DNA of 64,000 bases, taken from the NCBI GenBank assembly GCA_014860665.1, contig JACZJI010000081.1:1-64000 (forward strand). The letters are read 5' to 3'. The position numbers were made by a program, and so were the translations under genes. Below are positions 42,051-51,197 of the stretch, one piece after another (the first letter of the stretch is position 1; each line of letters begins with the position of its first letter). The notes under the pieces are model-generated. The model saw nothing but the letters and a program-made list of their open reading frames with translations. It had not been told where the DNA came from and made no database searches. The stretch comes from Bacteroidales bacterium (GTDB lineage: Bacteria > Bacteroidota > Bacteroidia > Bacteroidales > F082).

Positions 42051-42859
42051 TGGGCAGCCTCCTTGATCAATTGAAGTTGCTCCTTTTTCATCAGGTTTTT
42101 GAGTATGTAGACATAATGCAGCTGTCCGAATGGCGTACCATATTTCAAACTGGCTGTACTCAATCCCTCATTTTCGCTTTTGTGATATGCCATAATCGTT
42201 CCTACCACCAATCCCGCAGGGAAAATAAATGAATTTCCACTGGTTACAATAGTATCTCCTTCATTCAGGTTAAAATGTGCCGGAATATCAACCACCTTTC
42301 CCAAATCGTAGTTATCAGAATTCCAGATTACATTCACCAGTTGATTATTCTTCTTAATACGGGCACTGATTTTAGCATTTTCATTCAACAACGACATTGC
42401 AATGGAATAGTTATCCGACACGCCTACAACAATTCCCGCTATTCCCTGATCAGAAATCACTCCCATCTCCTTTTTAATACCCTTGTTTTTGCCCACATTC
42501 AGCACCATAAAATTATTATACCGATTCACTGTGTTCCGGATAACCGTGGCAGGAATATAAATATACACTGAATCCCTCCGCACTTTGGCCGTATCGGGAT
42601 TTAAGTACGAAGACTTTAGTTTGTCTCTCAGGCGGGCATTTTCTTCGAGTAGCTTATTATTTTCAGCTTTCAAAAAAAAGTAACTTGAGATATTGTTATT
42701 GGCATCAAGTATATCTCCTGTTACATCGTTGGCAGCATTAAAACTAAGTGTTCTCTGATAGGAGTAGGTATTGATCAACATACTGAAAGCAAGTACTTCC
42801 AGAATTATGAAAATGACAAAAAACTGATGTTTCCATAAGAAAATGATCAAATTCCGCAT
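42047..42859 (-). CDS. mreC: Rod-shape protein MreC
   Basis: A 270-residue bitopic protein that links MreB to the peptidoglycan synthases. An N-terminal membrane helix (about residues 9-30) is followed by a coiled coil (about 60-95, AENNKLLEENARLRDKL) and a periplasmic beta domain (about 105-260: VLNVGKNKGIKKEMGVIS, GIAGIVVGVSDNYSIAMSL). Length is normal. It is co-transcribed with mreB (20-bp gap) and mreD (four-base overlap). Confidence 0.95.
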   Translation of the reverse strand: MRNLIIFLWKHQFFVIFIILEVLAFSMLINTYSYQRTLSFNAANDVTGDILDANNNISSYFFLKAENNKLLEENARLRDKLKSSYLNPDTAKVRRDSVYIYIPATVIRNTVNRYNNFMVLNVGKNKGIKKEMGVISDQGIAGIVVGVSDNYSIAMSLLNENAKISARIKKNNQLVNVIWNSDNYDLGKVVDIPAHFNLNEGDTIVTSGNSFIFPAGLVVGTIMAYHKSENEGLSTASLKYGTPFGQLHYVYILKNLMKKEQLQLIKEAAQ

Positions 42860-42879
42860 GAAGCCTGTCGGTTTGTTTC

Positions 42880-43902
42880 TTACTTAATCAGGAAGGTAAA
42901 TTCTTCAAAGTTTTTCAAAGCAATACCTGTTCCGCGGGCCACTGCACGCAAAGGATCTTCAGCCACGTGAACCGGAAGTTTTGTTTTTTGATGAATCCTC
43001 TTGTCTAATCCACGTAACAATGAACCTCCACCTGCAAGATAAATACCTGTACGATAAATATCGGCAGATAGTTCGGGCGGTGTTTTTTCCAAAGCATTAA
43101 GAACTGCGGCTTCAACCTTGGAGATAGATTTGTCAAGGCAGGCAGCAATTTCCTTATAGTTTACTTTTATCTCTTTTGGAATTCCCGTTAACAGGTCACG
43201 GCCGTGAACTGCGAAATCGTCGGGTGGATTTTCCAGTTCCGTGAGGGCTGAACCAACTTCAATTTTAATCCGTTCAGCAGTCCGTTCACCAATGGTGATG
43301 TTATGCTGTTTCCTCATATATTCTTCAATATCGTAGGTAAAATCATCACCTGCAATACGAATTGATGTGTTATTCACAATTCCGCCCAAAGCAATCACAG
43401 CGATTTCACTGGTACCACCACCGATATCAATAATCATGTTTCCGGTAGGCTCCAGTACATCGATACCGATCCCGATAGCAGCCGCCATAGGTTCATGGAT
43501 CAGGCGGATTTCTTTGGCACCGGCCTGTTCTGCAGAATCTTTAACAGCACGCTGCTCCACTTCCGTGATGCCCGAAGGAATACAAATTACCATCTTTAAA
43601 GCCTGTGGAAACCAGGCATTTTTGATACCAACCATTTTGATCATCTCCCGGATCATAACTTCGGCAGCCTGAAAATCGGCGATAACACCGTCACGCAATG
43701 GCCGGATGGTTTTGATATTGTCGTGGGTTTTTCCATGCATCATCATAGCTTTTTTCCCCACAGCAATAATTTTTCCTGTAGTCCTTTCGATAGCGACAAT
43801 GGAGGGTTCATCGACCACTACCTTATCATCGTAAATTATGATAGTGTTGGCAGTTCCGAGGTCGATAGCAATCTCTTTGGTTAGAAATGAAAATAAGCCC
43901 AT
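42880..43902 (-). CDS. mreB: Rod-shape actin homologue MreB
   Basis: A 340-residue actin-like ATPase that guides cell-wall elongation. The phosphate-1 motif is IDLGTANTIIIYDDK at the N-terminus, phosphate-2 is NMIIDIGGGTSEIAVIAL, and the adenosine motif is GIYLAGGGSLLRGLD. An IREMIKMVGIKNAWF stretch and TPPELSADIYRTGIYL are typical. It heads the mreBCD operon, with a promoter box directly upstream. Confidence 0.97.
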   Translation of the reverse strand: MGLFSFLTKEIAIDLGTANTIIIYDDKVVVDEPSIVAIERTTGKIIAVGKKAMMMHGKTHDNIKTIRPLRDGVIADFQAAEVMIREMIKMVGIKNAWFPQALKMVICIPSGITEVEQRAVKDSAEQAGAKEIRLIHEPMAAAIGIGIDVLEPTGNMIIDIGGGTSEIAVIALGGIVNNTSIRIAGDDFTYDIEEYMRKQHNITIGERTAERIKIEVGSALTELENPPDDFAVHGRDLLTGIPKEIKVNYKEIAACLDKSISKVEAAVLNALEKTPPELSADIYRTGIYLAGGGSLLRGLDKRIHQKTKLPVHVAEDPLRAVARGTGIALKNFEEFTFLIK

Positions 43903-43943
43903 TGTTTATATTTTGTTTATCTGATTTTAATATTTCTTTGTTA

Positions 43944-43951
43944 CAAAGGTA
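43944..43951 (-). promoter_or_regulatory. Bacteroidota promoter core for mreBCD
   Basis: TACCTTTG on the minus strand fits TAnnTTTG, 42 bases before the mreB ATG and next to the purH stop codon. Confidence 0.6.
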
Positions 43952-43952
43952 G

Positions 43953-45467
43953 TTAATGTTTAAAATGTCTGATACCTGTAAATACCATAGCCACATCATG
44001 TGCGTTGCAATAGTCGATAGAATCCTTGTCTCTGATAGACCCGCCGGGCTGTATAACGGCTTTTACTCCTGCATTGGCTGCTATTTCAACAGAATCTGCA
44101 AATGGGAAAAAAGCATCCGATGCCATCACAGCTCCTTCCAGGGACAAATTAAAACTTTGGGCCTTGACAATAGCCTGTTTCAGGGCATCAACCCTTGAGG
44201 TCTGTCCGGTTCCTGAACCTATCAACTGTTTGTTATTTGTAAGAACAATGGCGTTCGACTTGGTATGTTTTACAATTTTATTGGCAAACAATAATTCGGC
44301 AACCTGTTCCTTGGTAGGCTTCAGACTGGTTTTTGCTTCCAGATGCTCAGTTGTTTCAACAACCAAATCAACATCCTGACAGAGAACTCCGTTGAGCAAT
44401 GAACGATATTGACGTTTTGGGAATTCAACCGGTTTTCTTTTCAGGATAATCCTGTTTTTCTTGGATTTCAGAATTTCAAATGCATCATCATCATAGTCCG
44501 GGGCTGTAATAATTTCAAAGAACAGCTTATTGATTTCTTCAGCCACTTCTTTTGTAATAACCCTGTTTGTGATTAATACACCGCCAAATGCAGAAACCGG
44601 ATCACCGGCAAGAGCATCTATCCATGCATCTAACAAATTATCTCGTGTTGCCACCCCACAAGCGTTGGTGTGTTTCATAATAACAAACGTGGTTTCTTCA
44701 AATTCATCGATCAGATGGATGGCTGCATCCAAATCCTGAAGATTGTTGTAAGAAATTTCTTTTCCGTGCAGTTGTTCAAACACTTTATCCATATCGCCGA
44801 AGAAAACACCCTTTTGATGCGGGTTTTCTCCATAACGCAATGTTTTGGCATTTCGTATGCTTTCTTTAAATGCTGGAATCCTGCCACTACTCATCCATTT
44901 GAAAATGGCTGTATCATAATGCGAACTCACATCAAAAGCATGTGCGGCAAAATATCTGCGATCTTCAATATCTGTGCTTCCTGATTTTTCATCAAGCAAA
45001 GAAAGAAATTCACCGTATTTTTCAGATGAGGCAATCACCAAAACATCTTCGAAGTTTTTAGCTGCAGCCCGAATCAGAGAGATTCCTCCAATATCAATCT
45101 TTTCTATGATTTCATCTGCATTGTCGGTATTTGCAAGTGTTTCCTCAAAAGGATATAAATCTACTATCACCAAGTCAACTTCAGGAATCTGATATTCCGA
45201 AAGCTGCTTAAGATCAGTGTCGTTGTTACGTCTGGCAAGAATGCCGCCAAAAACTTTTGGATGTAAGGTCTTAACCCGGCCACCTAGTATCGAAGGATAT
45301 GAAGTAAGAGACTCGACTGTTTTCGCTTCGAATCCTTTTTCCTGAATAAACTTGTAAGTACCACCTGTAGAATAAACCTCTACACCTAGTTCATTCAGCT
45401 TTGTTAAAACATTTTCTAAACCTTCTTTGTGGTAAACCGAAATTAACGCAGTCTTTAATTTTTTCAC
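43953..45467 (-). CDS. purH: Bifunctional AICAR transformylase/IMP cyclohydrolase
   Basis: A 504-residue enzyme for the last two steps of IMP synthesis. The N-terminal IMP cyclohydrolase (MGS fold) covers about residues 1-150 (ALISVYHKEGLENVL, GVEVYSTGGTYKFI, GRVKTLHPKVFGGILARR). The C-terminal transformylase has LRYGENPHQKG, IMKHTNACGVA and DAFFPFADSVEIAANAGV. Length is typical. It lies directly upstream of mreBCD on the same strand, an order seen in related genomes. Confidence 0.97.
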   Translation of the reverse strand: MKKLKTALISVYHKEGLENVLTKLNELGVEVYSTGGTYKFIQEKGFEAKTVESLTSYPSILGGRVKTLHPKVFGGILARRNNDTDLKQLSEYQIPEVDLVIVDLYPFEETLANTDNADEIIEKIDIGGISLIRAAAKNFEDVLVIASSEKYGEFLSLLDEKSGSTDIEDRRYFAAHAFDVSSHYDTAIFKWMSSGRIPAFKESIRNAKTLRYGENPHQKGVFFGDMDKVFEQLHGKEISYNNLQDLDAAIHLIDEFEETTFVIMKHTNACGVATRDNLLDAWIDALAGDPVSAFGGVLITNRVITKEVAEEINKLFFEIITAPDYDDDAFEILKSKKNRIILKRKPVEFPKRQYRSLLNGVLCQDVDLVVETTEHLEAKTSLKPTKEQVAELLFANKIVKHTKSNAIVLTNNKQLIGSGTGQTSRVDALKQAIVKAQSFNLSLEGAVMASDAFFPFADSVEIAANAGVKAVIQPGGSIRDKDSIDYCNAHDVAMVFTGIRHFKH

Positions 45468-45554
45468 AACACAATGATTTTTAGTAATTTATAATATTGC
45501 TTACGCAGAAATTTTTCTTTTTGCAAAATACAAGTTATTGACGGAATTTTGGCT

Positions 45555-45562
45555 TAACTTTG
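45555..45562 (+). promoter_or_regulatory. Bacteroidota promoter core for the ABC permease
   Basis: TAACTTTG fits TAnnTTTG, 56 bases before the ATG at 45618. Confidence 0.5.
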
Positions 45563-45617
45563 AAAATATATTTTAATGCCTGTTTCCTTACCTGAAACCG
45601 GGTCAAAGATATAAAAC

Positions 45618-46859
45618 ATGATTATCTTAAAACTTCTTTATGAAAGCGTGATAATGGCTTATAATTCGTTAATAACGAATAAAGTAAGAACTATCCTTTC
45701 TCTTCTCGGTATCACCATCGGTATTTTCTCTGTTATTTCTGTTTTTACTGTTTTTGACAGTCTCCAGAATAACATAACAAGTGATATTAATTCACTGGGA
45801 AATAATGTTCTTTTTATACAAAAATGGCCATGGGCTATGGGTGGCGATTATCCCTGGTGGAAATATTACCAGCGTCCTGAGCCTAAATTACAGGAAGTTA
45901 AAGACGTCTTAAAAAGAAGTTATGCTGCTGAAGATGCAGCTTATATGTTTAGTGTTAGCAGAAATGTTTACCAGCGTGACAACTCTGTGGAAGATGCTCC
46001 GATTGTAGCCGTTTCTTACGAGTATAATCATGTAATGCCTTTCGACTTGCAAGAAGGTCGATATTTTACCCAAATAGAATGTCAGGGGGGCAGAAACCTG
46101 GCCATCATCGGAGCTACCATGGCTCAGGATTTATTTCCTAACCAGGATCCGATTGGAAAAGAAATTAAAGTTTTTGGACGAAAACTGGATGTTATAGGTG
46201 TTCTAAAAAAACAAGGAAATGATGTTTTTGGCAACTCATCCGACAACTGGGTTATCGTTCCGGTAAACTATGCTCGCGGAGTAGTTGATTCAAAAAATAT
46301 CAATTCAACAATTGTAGTAAAAGCCAAACCTAATATTTCCAATACTGAACTAAAAAGTGAACTCACAGGTATCATGCGCTCTATCCGAAAATTAAGACCA
46401 GGTTCAGACGATAATTTTGCCATTAATGAGACAGATATTATCACTAAAGGTTTTGATTCACTTTTCCGTGTAATTTCAATTGTAGGATGGATTATCGGAG
46501 GATTTTCTCTGCTGGTAGGAGGTTTTGGTATCGCAAACATTATGTTTGTGACGGTGAAGGAACGTACCAGTCAGATCGGAATCCAGAAATCTCTGGGAGC
46601 CAAAAATTATTTCATTTTGCTTCAATTCCTGTTTGAATCAATTTTTCTGGCCGTTTTAGGTGGTGTCGTTGGGTTGCTCATCGTCTTTATCCTCACTTTT
46701 GCTGCTTCTCATCTGATTGGATTCGCACTAGCACTGTCTATCAAGAATATTGTGCTGGGACTTTCTGTTTCTATTTTCATTGGATTGGTTTCAGGATACA
46801 TTCCTGCCTGGACAGCTTCGCGGCTTGAACCTGTGGAAGCTATGCGGTCGACATTTTAA
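45618..46859 (+). CDS. MacB-like ABC transporter permease
   Basis: A 413-residue inner-membrane protein of the MacB/FtsX type. The first membrane helix is about residues 20-45 (TNKVRTILSLLGITIGIFSV), followed by a large periplasmic domain (about 50-285). Three C-terminal helices form the FtsX domain (VGGFGIANIMFVTVKERTSQ, ending SRLEPVEAMR). No ABC ATPase gene is adjacent, so the partner is elsewhere. Such systems export peptides or lipoproteins or act as mechanotransmitters. The substrate is unknown. Confidence 0.9.
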   Translation: MIILKLLYESVIMAYNSLITNKVRTILSLLGITIGIFSVISVFTVFDSLQNNITSDINSLGNNVLFIQKWPWAMGGDYPWWKYYQRPEPKLQEVKDVLKRSYAAEDAAYMFSVSRNVYQRDNSVEDAPIVAVSYEYNHVMPFDLQEGRYFTQIECQGGRNLAIIGATMAQDLFPNQDPIGKEIKVFGRKLDVIGVLKKQGNDVFGNSSDNWVIVPVNYARGVVDSKNINSTIVVKAKPNISNTELKSELTGIMRSIRKLRPGSDDNFAINETDIITKGFDSLFRVISIVGWIIGGFSLLVGGFGIANIMFVTVKERTSQIGIQKSLGAKNYFILLQFLFESIFLAVLGGVVGLLIVFILTFAASHLIGFALALSIKNIVLGLSVSIFIGLVSGYIPAWTASRLEPVEAMRSTF

Positions 46860-47230
46860 AAATAGAGAAGACAAATTCCTCTTTTTCAGATTTCATAACA
46901 TTTTTTAACAAAATCGTTTTTACCTGAATTTTATCATTTTTTCATATCTCGTTATTTAATGGAAATCAATTTGTTATCTGTGTATTTTCTAACAATATGG
47001 GCTTCTTCAGAACTGCCTTTCTATTGAAGAATTTTACCTCAGAGAATAATTTGATAGTTATTTTTAAACAATATAAAATTAATCTCTCCGTTTCCACTCG
47101 AAGACAATTGTCTTTGTAAAAATTACAATTTCGCATTGACAATGAAATTAATAGCACCCAACAAAAAAAATTAAGTTATTCGGTACTTCTTTATCTCGTA
47201 AATATTTCCAATTTAGCAAACACTTTGATC
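46860..47230. other. AT-rich gap before the cytochrome cassette
   Basis: No gene is supported; a 63-codon minus-strand ORF (46966-47157) has no recognisable features. I find no TAnnTTTG box close to the cytochrome start, so the cassette may use a different promoter, perhaps one read by another sigma factor. Confidence 0.4.
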
Positions 47231-48844
47231 ATGAAAATTATGAATGGTAAAGGAATACCTGGTATTATAGCATTCTTTTCCGGATTCGTCTGGTGGATGA
47301 GCAGCTGCACACACGCGCCTGGTATTTACTACAACAACACTGCTGTAAACAGTGGCGCTTGCAGCTCAGACACTGTTTATTTTCAAAATGACGTCCTTCC
47401 TCTGCTGAATTCAACCTGCGCCGTGAGTGGTTGTCATGATGCAAGCACAGGAAAAGAAGGCATCGTATTAACCGATTACGGTTCTGTAATGAGAACGGGA
47501 GGAATTGATGTAAAAAATCCATCATCAAGCCGAATTTATCGCGCCATTACAAGTACAGGAGAAGGCCACATGCCCCCCAGAAACTATTCTTCCTGGACTT
47601 CTGCCCAGGCAGCAGATCTTTTAACATGGATAAGTCAGGGGGCTAAAAATAATGCATGCACACAAATGAATTGTGACACTTCATCAGTATCCTTTTCAGG
47701 AAGTGTACAACCAATTCTTCAGAAATATTGTATCGGTTGCCACAGCGGATCCAATCCTTCCGGAGGAATTAATATGACCAATATGACTTCACTGATGGTA
47801 GTCGTAAACAACGGCTCTCTTATGGGTTCCATCCGACAGGATGCGGGATATAATCCCATGCCCCTGGGAGGCGCAAAACTCAGCAGCTGCGAAATTGCAA
47901 CCATCGGAATCTGGGTCAATGATACAACCGGAGGAAATTCAGGGTCAACTTCAGGATGTGATACAACAACTGTAACTTTTAAAGGAAGTGTGACCCCAAT
48001 TTTGCAACAATATTGCTATAATTGCCACAGTGGAACGGCCTCTTCCGGGGGGGGCATTGACCTGTCTAACTACTCAACCCTGGCTACTTTTGCCGGTAAT
48101 GGTTCGCTGATGGCATCTATCCGTCATGACCCAGGGGTTGTCGCCATGCCGAAGGGACTGCCCAAACTAAGCAGTTGTGATATTGCGACCATTGGCATCT
48201 GGGTAAGGGATACAACCTTTACAAACACAGGAGGAGGTGGAGGAACCGGCGGATCCACCAGCACCTGCAATCCTGATACTGTTTATTTTCAAAACACAAT
48301 TCTTCCTATGCTTGTCAGCAATTGTGCTGTATCGGGATGTCACGATGTCACCACACATAAGGAGGGGGTTCAGCTAACAGATTATGCTTCTATTATCAAC
48401 ACAGGAGGCATATCTCCCGGAAATCCAAGTGGAAGTAAATTATACCGTGTCATAACGGCTTCCGGTGAAGATCAAATGCCACCATCTTCGCGCACCCCTC
48501 TGACAATCGATCAGATAAACGCTATCAAAACCTGGATTCTTCAGGGGGCTTTGAACAACAGTTGCAATGCCGGATGTGATACTACCAATGTTACCTTTTC
48601 GCAAAGCGTTTTCCCTATAATTCAGACCTATTGCCTCGGATGTCACAACGCACCCAGTCCGGGAGGTGGAATTTACCTGCGAAATTATGCCGATATCATC
48701 ACCGTAGTGAACAATGGAAAACTCTGGGGCGCTATTAACCAGGATCCCGGTTTTATAGCCATGCCACTTGGAGGGAACAAACTATCTTCTTGTGATTTAG
48801 CAACTTTTAAAATCTGGATAAACAATGGAGCACCGAACAATTAG
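47231..48844 (+). CDS. Pentaheme c-type cytochrome lipoprotein with repeated domains
   Basis: A 537-residue exported multiheme protein. The signal ends in the lipobox MSSC (Cys26). Five heme sites occur: CAVSGCH at 63-69 and 365-371, which have four residues between the cysteines (CX4CH), and normal CXXCH at 167-171, 262-266 and 468-472. Each has a later Met that could be the second iron ligand (M114, M210, M306, M416, M511). Domains run A-B-B-A-B, with a Gly-rich linker near residues 333-342. B domains start with CDT and end SSC(D/E), which may form a disulfide. ATG 47231 is preferred to TTG 47225. It should pass electrons in the periplasm or on the outer membrane. The next gene overlaps it by 20 bp. 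Confidence 0.88.
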   Translation: MKIMNGKGIPGIIAFFSGFVWWMSSCTHAPGIYYNNTAVNSGACSSDTVYFQNDVLPLLNSTCAVSGCHDASTGKEGIVLTDYGSVMRTGGIDVKNPSSSRIYRAITSTGEGHMPPRNYSSWTSAQAADLLTWISQGAKNNACTQMNCDTSSVSFSGSVQPILQKYCIGCHSGSNPSGGINMTNMTSLMVVVNNGSLMGSIRQDAGYNPMPLGGAKLSSCEIATIGIWVNDTTGGNSGSTSGCDTTTVTFKGSVTPILQQYCYNCHSGTASSGGGIDLSNYSTLATFAGNGSLMASIRHDPGVVAMPKGLPKLSSCDIATIGIWVRDTTFTNTGGGGGTGGSTSTCNPDTVYFQNTILPMLVSNCAVSGCHDVTTHKEGVQLTDYASIINTGGISPGNPSGSKLYRVITASGEDQMPPSSRTPLTIDQINAIKTWILQGALNNSCNAGCDTTNVTFSQSVFPIIQTYCLGCHNAPSPGGGIYLRNYADIITVVNNGKLWGAINQDPGFIAMPLGGNKLSSCDLATFKIWINNGAPNN

Positions 48845-49205
48845 AAATCTGCTGCTGGGATCGGGGATGTTCATTATTTGGACACTTTCATCCTGTTACA
48901 ACGACAACTATCAGACCTTATACCCTTCCGGACCCTGTGACACAACAGGAGTGACTTTTTCCGCTACTGTCAAGCCTATTTTGAGTACAAACTGTACAGG
49001 ATGCCATAACAGCAATTTTCCTTCCGGAAGTATTGCCTTAGACACATACAGCAGTGTTGTCTCAGCCGTTAAAGGGGGACGTTTTCTGGGAAGTATCCAG
49101 CAAGCACCCGGTTATATTCCTATGCCACAAGGTGCCGGTAAACTGAGCGATTGCGACATCTCCAGAATTGAAGCCTGGATCAACAAGGGAATGCCTAATA
49201 ATTAA
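48825..49205 (+). CDS. Monoheme c-type cytochrome lipoprotein
   Basis: A 126-residue lipoprotein (lipobox LSSC, Cys24) that is a single B-type domain like those of the upstream cytochrome. The heme site is CTGCH (Cys57, Cys60, His61), the likely Met ligand is Met100 in YIPMPQGAG, and the paired Cys38 (GPCDTTG) and Cys110 (LSDC) match the other B domains. It starts inside the upstream gene (20-bp overlap), so translation is probably coupled. It may exchange electrons with its larger neighbour. Confidence 0.88.
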   Translation: MEHRTIRNLLLGSGMFIIWTLSSCYNDNYQTLYPSGPCDTTGVTFSATVKPILSTNCTGCHNSNFPSGSIALDTYSSVVSAVKGGRFLGSIQQAPGYIPMPQGAGKLSDCDISRIEAWINKGMPNN

Positions 49206-49230
49206 TAATAAACCATTTAAAACAGTAAAA

Positions 49231-49668
49231 ATGAAAAATTTCAAACGCGTTTTGGGGATTCTGTTTGTTCTTGGAATCCTCCTGGCCGCTTATATCTGGT
49301 TTTTTGTCATCAACAAACCGCACCGGAATTTTGAAACAGCTAAACCCGATATCACCATGAATGCGCGGCAGTGCTACAATGAGGCCTCGGAAAACAAACT
49401 GCACCCGGGAGGCAAAGTACTTGAAATTTACGGCGTTCCTTCCTCAGTAGAAAAATCCGATTCACTGGTGGTGGTCGTCTTTGCTTTTAAAGAGGGTATG
49501 TTTGGCAGCAGCGGCATCCGTTGCAGTATGCTGCCCGACAATCAGAAAAAAGCACTGGCACTGTCTACCAGCGACACCATATATATTAAAGGCTTCTGTG
49601 CCGGATACAACGGTACAGATGTCGTTATGGAACATTGTTCAATCATTCAATCACCAAAAAACAAATAA
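49231..49668 (+). CDS. Membrane-anchored OB-fold-like protein
   Basis: A 145-residue protein with one N-terminal membrane helix (about residues 6-26) and a periplasmic domain (about 45-140). The beta-rich pattern (KVLEIYGVPSSVEKSDSLVV, then TIYIKGFCAGYNGTDVVME) resembles the tRNA_anti-like OB-fold proteins of Bacteroidota; this is a pattern-based guess. Three Cys (in RQCYNE, IRCSML and FCAGYN, with another in MEHCSI) might bind a cofactor or form disulfides. The ATG at 49231 follows the upstream stop by 25 bases. The YceI gene begins two bases after its stop. Confidence 0.7.
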   Translation: MKNFKRVLGILFVLGILLAAYIWFFVINKPHRNFETAKPDITMNARQCYNEASENKLHPGGKVLEIYGVPSSVEKSDSLVVVVFAFKEGMFGSSGIRCSMLPDNQKKALALSTSDTIYIKGFCAGYNGTDVVMEHCSIIQSPKNK

Positions 49669-49670
49669 AA

Positions 49671-50219
49671 ATGAAAAAGTTCATGTTGGCAGCCTTCGTG
49701 CTGCTGATGGCTGTGCCTACTTTTGCACAACGCTATATTACGAAAAACGGATACATCAGTTTTTATGCTGCGACCAAGCTCGAAACGATCGAGGCCAAAA
49801 GCAACCAGGTCGACTGTGCCCTGGACACCCAGTCGGGATTCTTTGTCGTGAAAGCCCTCATGCGGTCGTTCATTTTCGAAAGGGCCCTCATGCAGGAACA
49901 TTTTAACGAAGAATATGTGCAGAGCGACAAATATCCGGATGCCACGTTTGTCGGAAAAGTCGAAAACCTGAAAGATATCGGCTTTTCCAAACCCGGGACC
50001 TATCCCGCCGTGATCACCGGAAAATTGACCATCCATGGGATCACAAACACAATTACGGCTCATGGAACCTTTACCGTGGCCGATGGTAAGATCGCCGGCA
50101 GTGCCAAATTCCCAATCACCATTGGTGATTACGGCATTTCCATCCCTGCCCCCGTGGTCGGAAAAATTGCCAAAAGCTTTCTGATTACCGTAAAGGTAGA
50201 TTTAAATCCACTGAAGTAG
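49671..50219 (+). CDS. YceI-family protein
   Basis: A 182-residue periplasmic protein of the YceI family, whose members bind polyisoprenoids such as quinone precursors in a lipocalin-like barrel. The signal peptide (about residues 1-19) ends TFAQ. Family features are GYISFYAATKLETIEAKSNQ near the N-terminus, HFNEEYVQSDKYPDATFVGK, TYPAVITGKLTIHGIT and FPITIGDYGISIP. The base composition is richer in G and C than in the cytochrome genes. The context of cytochromes and an outer-membrane barrel suggests lipid- or quinone-linked electron transport, which is inference. Confidence 0.88.
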   Translation: MKKFMLAAFVLLMAVPTFAQRYITKNGYISFYAATKLETIEAKSNQVDCALDTQSGFFVVKALMRSFIFERALMQEHFNEEYVQSDKYPDATFVGKVENLKDIGFSKPGTYPAVITGKLTIHGITNTITAHGTFTVADGKIAGSAKFPITIGDYGISIPAPVVGKIAKSFLITVKVDLNPLK

Positions 50220-50239
50220 AAAATCACTAATTACATATT

Positions 50240-51142
50240 ATGAGAAAAACACTGGTATTAATAATCGTTTCATTCTGTTTCATCGGAACCGCATTTTCGC
50301 AAAGCGATTCCACCAATCTGATGAATTTATTTGCGAACTCGGGTCCAAAAACTGTTTATACACAGGCCTCCTTTAAAACTACGAGAATTGTGCTGGGGCA
50401 ATCTGTGGAAATGCCCGCCAAAGGCGACATGATCCTGGACATACAGCATCACTTCGGATATATTAACCAGGGAGCTTATCAGTTCTTCGGTCTGGACCAG
50501 GCAACCATGCGGTTGGGTTTTGAGTATGGGATCACCAACTGGCTGGCAGTGGCAATTGGACGGAGCTCCTACAATAAAACTTATGATGGGAGTGTGAAAA
50601 TCAAGTTGCTGCGACAAAGCACAGGTGCTAAAAACATGCCCATTACCCTGGATTATTTCGGTGATATGGGTATTAACACGCTCAAGCCCCAGGACCTGTC
50701 CATTCATTATTATTTCAGCAACCGGCTGGTATTTCTGAACCAGCTGCTTATTGCCAGAAAGTTCAGTCCCGGCATCACTTTACAGCTAAGCCCATCTCTG
50801 GTTCACGTCAATCTCGTTGCAACACCTGCTGATTACAACAACATCATTGCATTGGGAACCGGAGGAAGAATCAAGATCACTGAACATACCAGTTTCAATT
50901 TCGAGTATTATGCCATGTTAAATAAACAACCGTCTTCCGTTTTCAGAAACAGCTTATCAGTAGGTTTCGACATTGAAACGGGAGGGCATGTTTTCCAATT
51001 GTTCCTGTCTAACTCACAAGGAATCATCGGGCAGTACTTTATTCCCGGTACCACAGGAAACTGGCGTAACGGAGACATTGTCTTCGGGTTTAATCTGACA
51101 AGGACTTTTGTACTGAAAAAGCCGAAGGCTTTTGAAAAATAA
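50240..51142 (+). CDS. DUF5777-family outer-membrane beta-barrel protein
   Basis: A 300-residue exported protein with a signal peptide (about residues 1-20, ending TAFSQ) and a body of alternating strands, as in a small outer-membrane barrel. It fits DUF5777 by features such as VEMPAKGDMILDIQHHFGYI, MRLGFEYGITNWLAVAIGR and VFQLFLSNSQGIIGQ. The gene is the last of the cytochrome cassette, 20 bp after yceI. Function is unknown. A barrel at the end of a cytochrome operon could help electrons or a ligand cross the outer membrane, but this is speculation. Confidence 0.82.
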   Translation: MRKTLVLIIVSFCFIGTAFSQSDSTNLMNLFANSGPKTVYTQASFKTTRIVLGQSVEMPAKGDMILDIQHHFGYINQGAYQFFGLDQATMRLGFEYGITNWLAVAIGRSSYNKTYDGSVKIKLLRQSTGAKNMPITLDYFGDMGINTLKPQDLSIHYYFSNRLVFLNQLLIARKFSPGITLQLSPSLVHVNLVATPADYNNIIALGTGGRIKITEHTSFNFEYYAMLNKQPSSVFRNSLSVGFDIETGGHVFQLFLSNSQGIIGQYFIPGTTGNWRNGDIVFGFNLTRTFVLKKPKAFEK

Positions 51143-51154
51143 AATACCCTCTTA

Positions 51155-51197
51155 CTCCATGGCGGAAACCTGAAAATATCAGGCAGAAGCCATGGAG
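51155..51197. terminator. Nested hairpin at converging gene ends
   Basis: Outer arms CTCCATGGC and GCCATGGAG enclose an inner stem CCTGA-AAATA-TCAGG. It overlaps the last codons of the ATP-grasp gene and probably ends both converging transcripts. Confidence 0.5.
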
